A stretch of DNA of 24,839 bases from a virus. The stretch lies in the IMG/VR virus record IMGVR_UViG_3300032240_001459, positions 1 to 24,839 of that record; one strand, given 5' to 3'. Below, piece after piece: positions 7,171 to 15,058 of the stretch. How positions within the stretch are numbered: the stretch's first letter is position 1; every line of letters begins with the position of its first letter. The notes below the pieces were generated by a model. It saw only the letters and a list, made by a program, of their open reading frames with translations, was not told where the DNA came from and did no database searches. The translations under genes were made by a program, and so were the position numbers.

Positions 7171-7468
7171 TACCTACGCAAAAGAAGCAGCGTCAGATAT
7201 GACGACTGAGATTCGCCACAGCGCAATTACAGCTGGGTGGCCCCAAGATATTGCCATGTCCCTTTCTGTTGTTTTTGAAGACGGTCAACTACGTATTGAT
7301 TACCCAGAGAGCATGCAAGAGAAAGTTCATGATGAGGAGTACGGAACCCCGTCTAAACCCCCTACTTCAGTAATAAGAAGCTTTATGTATCGCTGTGATA
7401 AGTATATTGAAAATGTTTTAAATGGTGAGATTGTTGATGAGCTAGTAGTAGAGGGAGACATATTCTAA
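7133..7468 (+). CDS. Head-tail connector/tail-completion protein, HK97 gp10-like
   Basis: 111 residues from a TTG at 7133, with AGGGA 6 bases upstream; the alternative ATG at 7199 would remove 22 residues of a helix (VDELVNTYAKEAASDM) that fits the family, so TTG is preferred but not certain. Motifs include SAITAGWPQDIAMSLSV, then YP, then EEYGTPSKPPTSVIRSF. The E-Y-G-T/P-x-x-P element is typical of the HK97 gp10 type of neck or tail-completion proteins that sit at the head-tail junction. The gene lies directly before the tail terminator-like gene and overlaps it as TAATG, the expected order. If the TTG is used, it overlaps the upstream small gene by 38 bases. Confidence 0.8.
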   Translation: MPSEINSVDELVNTYAKEAASDMTTEIRHSAITAGWPQDIAMSLSVVFEDGQLRIDYPESMQEKVHDEEYGTPSKPPTSVIRSFMYRCDKYIENVLNGEIVDELVVEGDIF

Positions 7469-8136
7469 TGGGAAATCCTTTTCTTATTGCAGAAGATGAA
7501 GCTATTAAAACCTATCTTCAAGGCATGACTGTTACTGATGAGAAGTCCGAATCAGCTACTGGCAACACAGGTGTTAGCAAGGTCCGCCCTATAAAAGTTT
7601 GGTTTGGGTACCCTGATGTTGAAATTGCAACACAGACCTATCCTTTTATTACTATTGACCTTGTAGATATTGTGCCCGCTAATGACCGTCAAACATCTGG
7701 ACGTCTTAGCGATAGCGACTACAGAGGAACTATTGCTTCTGTACCTGGACAATCTTATGAATATGACATACCTGTTGCTTACGACCTGGTATATCAGCTA
7801 ACCACGCATGCACGTCATCCACGTCATGACCGTTCTATTCTTTTTCAAATGTGGAATAAGTTTCCATCTAAGTTCGGCAAGCTAGCCGTCTCTAACCAAC
7901 TTGGTACAGAGGCTGCTGTGCGTAGCATGTTCGTAGATGGTTTTGTAAAGCGCGATACGTTCAATAGCGAAGACGGTGGAAACCGACGACTATTGCGTAA
8001 CGTCTTTACTGTAAGAGTGGTAAGTGAAATGACTCCAGCAGTTGCTGCACAAGCAAGTAAAGCAACTGAATCTGTGATTATTAACGTACCAACAAACAAT
8101 TCGTCTATCCCTTCGGCATACACAATCGTCAAATAA
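7468..8136 (+). CDS. Probable tail terminator/tail-completion protein
   Basis: 222 residues. An N-terminal helix (EDEAIKTYLQGM) is followed by strands PIKVWFGYPDVEI and YPFITIDLVDIVP, a disordered loop, then IPVAYDLVYQLTTHARHPRH and a C-terminal helix and strand. The arrangement 'hydrophobic-x-F/Y-x-x-P...YPFITI-x-L...L-x-Y-x-L/I-T-x-x-A' matches tail-terminator-type proteins that cap the tube and sheath at the neck. It is directly upstream of sheath and tube, the usual place. The start is fixed by TAATG overlap with the preceding gene. The tail sheath initiator, or another neck component, is the main alternative. Confidence 0.8.
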   Translation: MGNPFLIAEDEAIKTYLQGMTVTDEKSESATGNTGVSKVRPIKVWFGYPDVEIATQTYPFITIDLVDIVPANDRQTSGRLSDSDYRGTIASVPGQSYEYDIPVAYDLVYQLTTHARHPRHDRSILFQMWNKFPSKFGKLAVSNQLGTEAAVRSMFVDGFVKRDTFNSEDGGNRRLLRNVFTVRVVSEMTPAVAAQASKATESVIINVPTNNSSIPSAYTIVK

Positions 8137-8174
8137 ACGGAACCTATGTATAACTTATCTAAGGAGACTATCTA

Positions 8175-9677
8175 ATGGCATTTCAACGCCCAGGGGTATA
8201 CGTTCAGGAAACGTTAAACCCTATTCAACCCGTTCCTGGAGCAAACTCTGATTCAATTGCTGCTTTTGTTGGTGTAGAAGAGCAAGGACCAGTTAACACT
8301 CCAACTCTTATTACTTCTTGGAACCAATACGTAACAAATTTTGGTTCCTGGAATTCAACAGTAGGCAATGATTTGCCACTTGCTGTTTATCAATTCTTCT
8401 CTAATGGAGGAAGTCAGTGCTACGTAGTACGCGCTGCAAACAGCTCAACTTCAGCGGCTCGTTCACTTAACGACCGTGCTGTTAGCCCATCTGCAACTTT
8501 GCAGATTCAAGCTAAAACAACTGGACGTTGGGGAAACAACCTTAACGTATCTATTTCTAACTCTGTTACAACTGGTTATTTTGATATCACTGTATATAGT
8601 GGTGGAACAACAGATTCTAACATTGTTGAGACTTTTACTGGTTTAAACATGACATCTACAGATACTTACTACGCACCATCAGTTGTTAATGTACTTTCAA
8701 ACTACATTCTTTTGGTAGACCTTAACTCTGGAAACACAGGAAGTACTCGTAACCCAGCAGTTGTTGCTAATCAAACACTATCAGGCGGTAGTAATGGAAA
8801 TACGCTAGGGCTTTCAGATTACTCAACTGCTTATTCATCATTTGACACAGTTCTACAGTCTTTGGTTTTGAACGTTCCAAACCAGACAGCAGCAAACATT
8901 GTTAATGCAGCTATTTCATATGCTGCTGGACGTCAGGATGTATTTGTAGTAATTGATGGTATTGATGACACACCTGCTAACCAGCTAACATTAGCGGGTA
9001 CATACACAGCTTCATCATATGCTGCTGTTTACTACCCACCACTAGTAATTGCAGACCCAACTTTGGCTGTAGGTGCGGCAACAGGTCGTACACTAACAAT
9101 TGGTGCAGGCTCAGCAGTACTTGGTCTTATCTCAAGTACAGATGCCTCACGCGGAGTATATAAAGCTCCTGCGGGTCTTCAAGCTCGCCTTGCTGGTGTT
9201 GTATCAGCTCGTTCACTTACAAACGCTAACCTAGACTCATTAAACAGCGCGGCTGCTCCAGTCAACGCTATTCGTTACGTTCCTGGTTCGGGTTATGTAG
9301 TAATGGGTTCACGCACACTTAAGGGCGGCTACGTAGATAAGTATGTACCAGTTCGTCGTACTCTTATCTACTTAACAAAGTCTCTTAAGGACCTTACAGC
9401 GTTTGCAATCTTTGAGCCTAACAATGAAACATTGTGGCGTCGTTTAGAGGCAACCATAAATGGATTCCTTACACAATTTTGGTCACAAGGTGGCCTACGT
9501 GGCGGAACACCAGACCAAGCATTCTTCGTAAAAGTTGATGCTGAGAATAACCCTCAGTATTTAATTGATAACGGAGAAGTTCATATCGAAGTTGGCGTTT
9601 CTCTACAACGTCCAGCTGAGTTCGTAGTTATTAAAATTGGGCAGTTTGACGGTGGAACCACCGTTACTGTGGCGTAA
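8175..9677 (+). CDS. Contractile tail sheath protein
   Basis: 500 residues, the major sheath subunit that contracts around the tail tube during DNA ejection. The N-terminus FQRPGVYVQETLNPIQPVPG is the classic sheath start. A C-terminal domain has NETLWRRLEATINGFLTQFW, then GGLRGGTPDQAFFVKVD, then NGEVHIEVGVSLQRPAEFVV, which are the interlocking helix and strands that link sheath rings. Residues about 100-250 are a Ser/Thr-rich exposed domain. AAGGAG is 8 bases upstream of the ATG. Codons are strongly biased (AAC, TAC, GGT, CGT), fitting a high-copy protein. The tube gene follows after 14 bases. Confidence 0.98.
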   Translation: MAFQRPGVYVQETLNPIQPVPGANSDSIAAFVGVEEQGPVNTPTLITSWNQYVTNFGSWNSTVGNDLPLAVYQFFSNGGSQCYVVRAANSSTSAARSLNDRAVSPSATLQIQAKTTGRWGNNLNVSISNSVTTGYFDITVYSGGTTDSNIVETFTGLNMTSTDTYYAPSVVNVLSNYILLVDLNSGNTGSTRNPAVVANQTLSGGSNGNTLGLSDYSTAYSSFDTVLQSLVLNVPNQTAANIVNAAISYAAGRQDVFVVIDGIDDTPANQLTLAGTYTASSYAAVYYPPLVIADPTLAVGAATGRTLTIGAGSAVLGLISSTDASRGVYKAPAGLQARLAGVVSARSLTNANLDSLNSAAAPVNAIRYVPGSGYVVMGSRTLKGGYVDKYVPVRRTLIYLTKSLKDLTAFAIFEPNNETLWRRLEATINGFLTQFWSQGGLRGGTPDQAFFVKVDAENNPQYLIDNGEVHIEVGVSLQRPAEFVVIKIGQFDGGTTVTVA

Positions 9678-9691
9678 AGGAGAGCCCATAA

Positions 9692-10348
9692 ATGACAAGT
9701 AGTATAGTAAACCGCTTTTCAACGCTAGCGACTGACCCGCTACGTTCCTTCCGATTCTATGCGGAATTCACAAAGTGCGGAGGCGATGATGTATTTGATA
9801 AGCGAATCCTCAATAGCTCTGCAAACAAACCAGCAACCACAGGTGTTTCTGATGGTTGGATTGGTGGCTTTAGCCAGATTTCTGGTTTGAGCATTAATAC
9901 ACAGTCAATCCCTTACCGTGAAGGTGGCTATAACACCACTGTTCACCAAGTACCTGGAATGACAACCTTTACACCTCTTACATTCCAGCGCGGCGTTCTT
10001 TATGGAAATGACCAAGCAATCACATGGATGCGCGGCCTTTTTGGTGCTGCATCAGGTGAAGGACTACAGATGCGTTCAGCAGTTGCTACTCGCAACTTCC
10101 GCGTAAATATTAATATTTACGTAATGGACCATCCAAATGCTAATGGGTCTGCAGCTGGTACAGCGGATTCTAACTTCCCTCGTATGGGCTTCAAAGTTCA
10201 TAACGCATGGATTAGCACGCTAAACTATACAGACCTAAATGCTGCTGATGGAGCAATCCTTTACGAATCAATGACTTTGGTTCACGAAGGTCTTTCAGTA
10301 TTCTTTACAGATGAAAAGTACGCTCGTAAAGACGGAGTAAAGAAGTAA
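9692..10348 (+). CDS. Tail tube protein (gp19-like)
   Basis: 218 residues, the subunit of the rigid inner tube. Family features are DPLRSFRFYAEF near the N-terminus, WIGGFSQISGLSINTQSIPY, then the conserved TFTPLTFQRGVLYGND, and a C-terminal beta segment ending LVHEGLSVFF. This is the gp19/Hcp-type tube fold found in phage tails and contractile injection systems. AGGAG lies upstream. It is immediately downstream of the sheath, the invariant order in contractile tails. Codon use is as biased as the sheath's. Confidence 0.97.
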   Translation: MTSSIVNRFSTLATDPLRSFRFYAEFTKCGGDDVFDKRILNSSANKPATTGVSDGWIGGFSQISGLSINTQSIPYREGGYNTTVHQVPGMTTFTPLTFQRGVLYGNDQAITWMRGLFGAASGEGLQMRSAVATRNFRVNINIYVMDHPNANGSAAGTADSNFPRMGFKVHNAWISTLNYTDLNAADGAILYESMTLVHEGLSVFFTDEKYARKDGVKK

Positions 10349-10371
10349 ACCAAACTTACTAGGAGTATAAA

Positions 10372-11166
10372 ATGTCAGACATTATTACCGATGCACAACT
10401 ACTAGCACAATTTGCAGAGAAGGCAATGGAGGAGCCCGCAGCAGTCATTAAGACGCGGGCCCCTTCAGAGTCTGAAGTACAACTGCCAGGTGGATTTATT
10501 GACCTTGATGGCGTATTACACACCACGGCAGAGGTTAAAGAACTAACAGGAGCAGATGAAGAAGCGGTTGCAAAAGCTGGTTCTTCAGGCAAAGCTCTTA
10601 ACGTTCTTTTATCTAGAGGATTAGCAAAGCTTGGGGACAAGCCCGCTACCTCAAACGACCTAGATATGTTGCTATCGGGTGACCGTGACGCAATACTTTT
10701 AGGTATTCGTAGGGTTACATTTGGTGACAGTGCTGAGATGAGAGTCAAGTGCTTTACGTGCTCTGACGAACATGACACCTCTATTAACTTAAAAGAGGAT
10801 GTTCCAGTAAAGTCATTAGATAAACCTGAAGAAGACCGTACGTGGGATATGGATACAAAGCTAGGACCAGTAACTGTATCCCTTCCAAACGGAATTACAC
10901 AAAAACGGTTGATGGAAAATTACGATAAAACATCAGCTGAAATTAACACCCTTCTACTATCTGGTTGCATTCTTTCACTAAACGGATTTCCATCTGCAGG
11001 TGCGACTACTGCCCTATCTCTTGGTATGGCTGACCGCACAAAAATAATCGACGAGATTATTAAACGTAACCCAGGCCCACGCCTTGGGGAGGTGAAAAAA
11101 GCTTGCAAGGCATGCGGAGAGGATATTGACCTACCGCTTAGCTTGCTTGATTTGTTTCGTATTTAG
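10372..11166 (+). CDS. Tail assembly chaperone, first frame (gp26-like)
   Basis: 264 residues. The gene lies between tube and tape measure, the standard place for chaperones that coat the tape measure before tube assembly. Two Cys pairs, CFTCSDEH near residue 125 and CKACGED near the C-terminus, could form zinc knuckles. The end, DLPLSLLDLFRI, follows the 'C-x-x-C-G...F-F/R' pattern of the T4 gp26-like baseplate/tail chaperone family. The N-terminus is acidic and probably flexible. AGGAG lies 6 bases before the ATG. A second frame overlaps its 3' end and may be expressed by frameshifting at UUU-C (11155-11158). Confidence 0.85.
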   Translation: MSDIITDAQLLAQFAEKAMEEPAAVIKTRAPSESEVQLPGGFIDLDGVLHTTAEVKELTGADEEAVAKAGSSGKALNVLLSRGLAKLGDKPATSNDLDMLLSGDRDAILLGIRRVTFGDSAEMRVKCFTCSDEHDTSINLKEDVPVKSLDKPEEDRTWDMDTKLGPVTVSLPNGITQKRLMENYDKTSAEINTLLLSGCILSLNGFPSAGATTALSLGMADRTKIIDEIIKRNPGPRLGEVKKACKACGEDIDLPLSLLDLFRI

Positions 11167-11311
11167 CGAAGCAGATTACGAAGACCTATTAGACCAGTAC
11201 GAAATTCTAACAAGAAGTTTTGCTGGTTGGACGTTAGCAGACATACGCGCTCTATCAGCTCGTGAAAGACAGAACTGGTTGGAACGCTCTAAACGATTTA
11301 GAGGAATGTAA
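11126..11311 (+). CDS. Tail assembly chaperone, second frame (start uncertain)
   Basis: The meaningful protein is the roughly 48 residues after the upstream stop: SEADYEDLLDQYEILTRSFA, then GWTLADIRALSARERQNWLE and a basic end. This helical 'L-x-x-R-E-R-x-x-W' segment fits the small second-frame chaperone domain encoded just before tape measures. No ATG or GTG is available near its beginning. The only starts are TTG codons inside the upstream gene; the one at 11126 has GGAGAGG ending just 3 bases away, which is too close to be comfortable. Either it starts at that TTG or it is made as a +1 frameshift extension of the upstream protein. The stop overlaps the tape measure ATG (TAATG). Confidence 0.72.
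   Translation: MTYRLACLICFVFSEADYEDLLDQYEILTRSFAGWTLADIRALSARERQNWLERSKRFRGM
11155..11158 (+). other. Candidate +1 frameshift site UUU-C in the tail chaperones
   Basis: The first frame ends TTG TTT CGT ATT TAG. The second frame is +1 relative to it. On TTT-C the Phe tRNA (anticodon GAA) can slide from UUU to UUC with full pairing, giving ...DLF-VFSEADYED. The stop of the first frame is only three codons downstream of the slip codon. No experimental or comparative support is available here. Confidence 0.35.
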
Positions 11312-13557
11312 TGGCAAAAGAAGATTTTAACCTTGGTGGTTCTAAGGCTGGCTCTGTTATATCGCAATTGCGTACAGGCCTATCTTCTTTACGTCAAGAA
11401 ATCAACTTACTTAAAAATGACACTGGCGGTTGGGTTAATACCTTATCTAGCGGTGTTAATAAAATGCACGGTGGTAGCGGAGGAGCTAGCTCTAACCAAG
11501 TAGCTCCCTATCCAACTTTTAGTTCACGAGGAGAACTACCTCCTCCTGGCGGCACTAGTAGCAATATTGTATTTAATCAAGGCTCTACTGCTGTTACACC
11601 GTATGTAGGTGGACCAAACGGAAACGGCGTCGGAAGCGGAAGCGGTGGCGGCGGAGGAATTAGTCGTGGAGCTTTATTTGCTGGTTCCGTTGGTGCAATC
11701 CAAGCCATGCCTGGAACTAAAGAAGCTGTTGAAATGCAGCTTGCTACATCTCGTATGGTGTTTTATCAGCAGCAAGCAAGTTTTCAAGCTGGCGGTTTTG
11801 GCGGAAACAAAGGTGTAAACCCTATTGGTTCTGGTTTCCTTGGTTTAGGCGGAGGAAAAGGACCAGGTGGAGATTACAACCAAGCTACGGCTTTTATGCA
11901 AAAACTGCAAAACAGCGGAACCACTACTAGTAAATTTGATGCAGCTAAAGCTTTTGACACTGCACGTCAATACGGTATTGGTGGGCCAAACCTTTCTGCT
12001 GTAATGGAAGGCAATGCTCAAATGTCTAACATTACTCCTGGTATTGGTATTGAAGGAGCTACCCGAGCATACGGCGCCGTTCAACAAGGTCGTAGCGTAA
12101 ATATGCTTCGCGGTATTGGTATTAAAATTCGTGGTGAAGATGGTTCTATGAAACCTATGCCACAAATTATTGACGAGCTTTGGACTAAAATTACCAGAGA
12201 AATGATGGGCGGCGGAGCCGTTACCGTTAAAGATGTTGCTATATCTTTGCAACCAGGTAACGCGCTTGCTTCTATGCTTGACCAATATTTTGGTAATGAC
12301 CCACTACTTCGTAAGCAAGTAGAAGACGGACTTATGATGAAAGCTCGTACTGGTGGAGCAAAGATGGCTGGAGCAGATTTAAAAAAATCTGCTTTATCAA
12401 CTGGAGCATCTACCTCAGCTGTGCAGTCGCTTAGCGAAAGAATTACCGAATCTTCAAAAACTCTACAACAAGTTGCTCCTACTATGGCTGGAGCGTTTAC
12501 TTTTGCTAATAGAATTTTAAGTCACATGACAGGGTTCTTTAATTTAATTGACCGTTTTACTGGAATCCTTAAGGGAATTGCTGGATTTAAAGCTGGGGGA
12601 GACACCTTATTAAGCGGTGGTGGCATTGGTGGGGGATTCTTTGCTTCAACTTTGGGTCGCATACCTATTATTGGTAACCTATTTAAAGCTGAAGGCGGAC
12701 CCGTAGGAGAGCAAAAACCATACATTGTTGGAGAACGTGGGCCTGAGCTCTTTGTTCCTAAAGTTGATGGAACAATTGTTCCAAACCATGAGTTAAAGAA
12801 TAATCCTTTCCGTGCAAATGGTGGAAACGTAACAGCTGGAGGGTATGGACTTACTGATAAATCCACACCTGAAGAATGGGCCAAAGCAATGTTGGTTGGA
12901 CTTAATGCCCCTACTAACAAAGACAGCATTGATGCATTAAAGACATGGGCACGTTTTGAAGGCGGTAACTGGAAAAACTCTGCACATTACAACCCTTTAA
13001 ATACAACGTATGGCATGCCTGGTGCTGAAGACATGAACAGTGCCCGAGTGAAGGCCTATCAAAATTGGGAACAAGGAATTCAAGCAACTATTAAAACACT
13101 TACTGGCTCTAATGCAGATAAGCGTGGGTATAGCGCTATTATTGCCGCATTACGTGAAGGTAAAGATAAAGAAACTATTTTAGATGCTATTAATAAATCT
13201 GCTTGGGTTCATGGAGAGGGGCGTCCAAGTAATTATCAATTTAATGGCTCTAGTTCCGATTACTCTGCTGGAAGTATGTACAAAGGCTCTGGGGGAACAG
13301 CTACTAGCACTGCTGGTGAAAAGTTTAGTATGTCTAAGTTTTTTAGTGAAGGTGCAAATTCTAATAAAAACTTGCTTTCTGACTTTGTTAAAGGTTTTAG
13401 TAAAAACTCTAAACCAGATACATCTAACGCAAACACCTATAACTATGGCGGTGTGACAGTTAACCTATCTGGTGGTGGAAGTCCCGAAGCTAACGTAGCG
13501 GCTCTTAAGGCTGCATTATCAAGCAATGAGACGCTAGCAAAGGCGGCACAATCATGA
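11311..13557 (+). CDS. Tape measure protein with lysozyme/transglycosylase-like domain
   Basis: 748 residues. It fixes tail length and leaves the tail ahead of the DNA. The Gly/Ser-rich N-terminal region is followed by helical, Ala/Met-rich sequence and a short hydrophobic stretch near 400-430. The hallmark GGPVGEQKPYIVGERGPELF, then VPN, at about 462-495 is typical of tape measures. Residues about 521-643 form a lysozyme-like domain: FEGGNWKN with a candidate catalytic Glu at 550, then NPLNTTYGMPGAEDMNS, then YQNWEQGIQATIKTLTG, a pattern known in actinophage tail and lysin proteins. It would open peptidoglycan during injection. It starts in the TAATG of the chaperone frame and overlaps the next gene by ATGA. 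Confidence 0.95.
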   Translation: MAKEDFNLGGSKAGSVISQLRTGLSSLRQEINLLKNDTGGWVNTLSSGVNKMHGGSGGASSNQVAPYPTFSSRGELPPPGGTSSNIVFNQGSTAVTPYVGGPNGNGVGSGSGGGGGISRGALFAGSVGAIQAMPGTKEAVEMQLATSRMVFYQQQASFQAGGFGGNKGVNPIGSGFLGLGGGKGPGGDYNQATAFMQKLQNSGTTTSKFDAAKAFDTARQYGIGGPNLSAVMEGNAQMSNITPGIGIEGATRAYGAVQQGRSVNMLRGIGIKIRGEDGSMKPMPQIIDELWTKITREMMGGGAVTVKDVAISLQPGNALASMLDQYFGNDPLLRKQVEDGLMMKARTGGAKMAGADLKKSALSTGASTSAVQSLSERITESSKTLQQVAPTMAGAFTFANRILSHMTGFFNLIDRFTGILKGIAGFKAGGDTLLSGGGIGGGFFASTLGRIPIIGNLFKAEGGPVGEQKPYIVGERGPELFVPKVDGTIVPNHELKNNPFRANGGNVTAGGYGLTDKSTPEEWAKAMLVGLNAPTNKDSIDALKTWARFEGGNWKNSAHYNPLNTTYGMPGAEDMNSARVKAYQNWEQGIQATIKTLTGSNADKRGYSAIIAALREGKDKETILDAINKSAWVHGEGRPSNYQFNGSSSDYSAGSMYKGSGGTATSTAGEKFSMSKFFSEGANSNKNLLSDFVKGFSKNSKPDTSNANTYNYGGVTVNLSGGGSPEANVAALKAALSSNETLAKAAQS

Positions 13558-14768
13558 CAGCAAGTGTAGTACCACCAACAGCTTTAAAGAAAAATACGGC
13601 GGCGGTTAACAAGCAAACTACTAGCTCTAAAAGCTCTGCCCGAATCAATAAGCTTCCTAGCGCACATTCAGTATCTGTTGCTGGAAAAATTGGAGCTGTC
13701 GCATTAGGTACGTTTGCCCTTGCAACTGGCGCGGGAGAACTTGCATTAGCTGGCGGAGCTTTATACCTTGCTTTTAATCGTATGGGAAACAACGACACTT
13801 CTAACACCTCAGCTGAAACAGTTGTTAATACTCCTGGAAGTTTTCCAGACCCTAAGTTTGAATACAATCTTCCTCCACATGCTTGGAGTTTGCCTGTGCG
13901 CCCTATTGATGTACAGGGTGGGGAAATAGCGGAAAACGGTAAATTAACTGGAGTACCTAATATCTACTCAAGAGCTAATGATGCGGGTAGAGAGGTTCAT
14001 AGAAGTCGTAGAGGAGTTATCTGGTTTTGGGACAATGGAGATAAAATTTCTTCAGTTGATGCTTCTGGTAAAGTCACTACAGCTAAACAAAAACAAGCTG
14101 AGGCTGATAAAGCTAATAAAACCAAGAACAGCCAAGCTGGACAAAATAGTCATGCGTACGGTTTTCAGTTCTTGTGGAACCCTGAACAAATTACATCTAG
14201 CATTGCTAGAAATATGGATGTTACTCCTAGCTCTGCTGACCGTTTCCGCTCTGTAGCAGGTGCTTTTCCTGGACAAGAAAGTTACACCTTTACTATTGTA
14301 TTAGATAGAGTAAATGACTTTGCTTGCATTAAATCTTTAGCTGGGGCTAAAAAATCAGCTAGAACTTCTTATCCAATTTTTCCAAAAGAAATTATTGATT
14401 ATTACAAATATAGTTTGTATCAAGTAGGTGAGTCTAAAATAAGAGAGCAGTTGTATAACCTATCTCGTTATGGAACAATGGCTGACCTTGAATACCTATT
14501 TAAAGCTTTAAATGGCAATGGCGCTGGTCAAGGCGGTTCTCAAACTGAATGGACTACCCTTCTTAAGAAACCTACTGCAAATATTGGTTTTCTATCGCCT
14601 ACACTTTTAGCATTTAGATTTGGTAGCGACGCTCTTGAGGGTCCTTCTTTTGTTGGGTGGATTACTAACCTATCAATTAATCATACGTTTTTTACAGAAG
14701 ACATGATTCCTCTTCGTACCACTGTTAGCTTCTCTTGTGATGCCTTTGCTGGCTCTACGGTTGTTTAG
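13554..14768 (+). CDS. Baseplate hub/tube adaptor, contractile-injection tube-like
   Basis: 404 residues. The C-terminal half (about 195-404) has the pattern of contractile-injection-system tube/hub adaptor proteins: YGFQFLWNPEQITSSIARN, then ESYTFTIVLDRVNDF, then a helical region, and finally LLAFRFGSDAL, then FVGWITNLSINHTFF, then IPLRTTVSFSCDAF. Such proteins join the tube to the hub and are followed by a LysM protein, as here. The N-terminal 200 residues are unusual: a basic Ser/Thr leader, then a hydrophobic Gly/Ala stretch at about 46-74 (GAVALGTFALATGAG, then LALAGGALYLAF) long enough to span a membrane, then a linker. The ATGA start couples it to the tape measure. Confidence 0.85.
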   Translation: MTASVVPPTALKKNTAAVNKQTTSSKSSARINKLPSAHSVSVAGKIGAVALGTFALATGAGELALAGGALYLAFNRMGNNDTSNTSAETVVNTPGSFPDPKFEYNLPPHAWSLPVRPIDVQGGEIAENGKLTGVPNIYSRANDAGREVHRSRRGVIWFWDNGDKISSVDASGKVTTAKQKQAEADKANKTKNSQAGQNSHAYGFQFLWNPEQITSSIARNMDVTPSSADRFRSVAGAFPGQESYTFTIVLDRVNDFACIKSLAGAKKSARTSYPIFPKEIIDYYKYSLYQVGESKIREQLYNLSRYGTMADLEYLFKALNGNGAGQGGSQTEWTTLLKKPTANIGFLSPTLLAFRFGSDALEGPSFVGWITNLSINHTFFTEDMIPLRTTVSFSCDAFAGSTVV

Positions 14769-14776
14769 GAGATACT

Positions 14777-15058
14777 ATGACTATCTATACAGGTTCTCGT
14801 TACGAATACTCTCTTATTGATTTCTTTGCTGTTAAATCTGGTGGTAATGAGAACCCCACTGTTTTCTATGACTTTCCAGATATTGGATACCTTTCTTACT
14901 ATAGCCACACTTTTGTAACTGGGGAACGTTTGGACCAACTTGCGTTTAAATATTACAAACGCCCAGGTCTTTGGTGGTTAATCATGGACCACAACCCTGA
15001 AATTAAAAACCCTTTTGATATTGAACCAGGAACTATATTAAGGATTCCTCGTGTATAA
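14777..15058 (+). CDS. LysM baseplate protein (gp53-like)
   Basis: 93 residues. Central YYSHTFVTGERLDQLAFKYY followed by WWLIMDHNPEIKNPFDIEPG and ILRIPR is a LysM-type fold as used in T4 gp53-like baseplate proteins, where it holds wedges to the hub instead of binding cell wall. AGGAG lies 6 bases before the ATG. The stop overlaps the GTG start of the next hub gene by 8 bases (GTGTATAA). Its position between the hub adaptor and the gp27-like hub matches contractile baseplates generally. Confidence 0.93.
   Translation: MTIYTGSRYEYSLIDFFAVKSGGNENPTVFYDFPDIGYLSYYSHTFVTGERLDQLAFKYYKRPGLWWLIMDHNPEIKNPFDIEPGTILRIPRV

Noticed and set aside
10359-10778. Minus-strand 139-codon open frame opposite the tail chaperone gene
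   Set aside because: Ser/Ala-rich mirror reading without start signal or recognisable motif; the + strand gene is well supported.
11845-12285. Minus-strand 146-codon open frame opposite the tape measure gene
   Set aside because: No ribosome site, no family resemblance, and fully covered by the tape measure gene.
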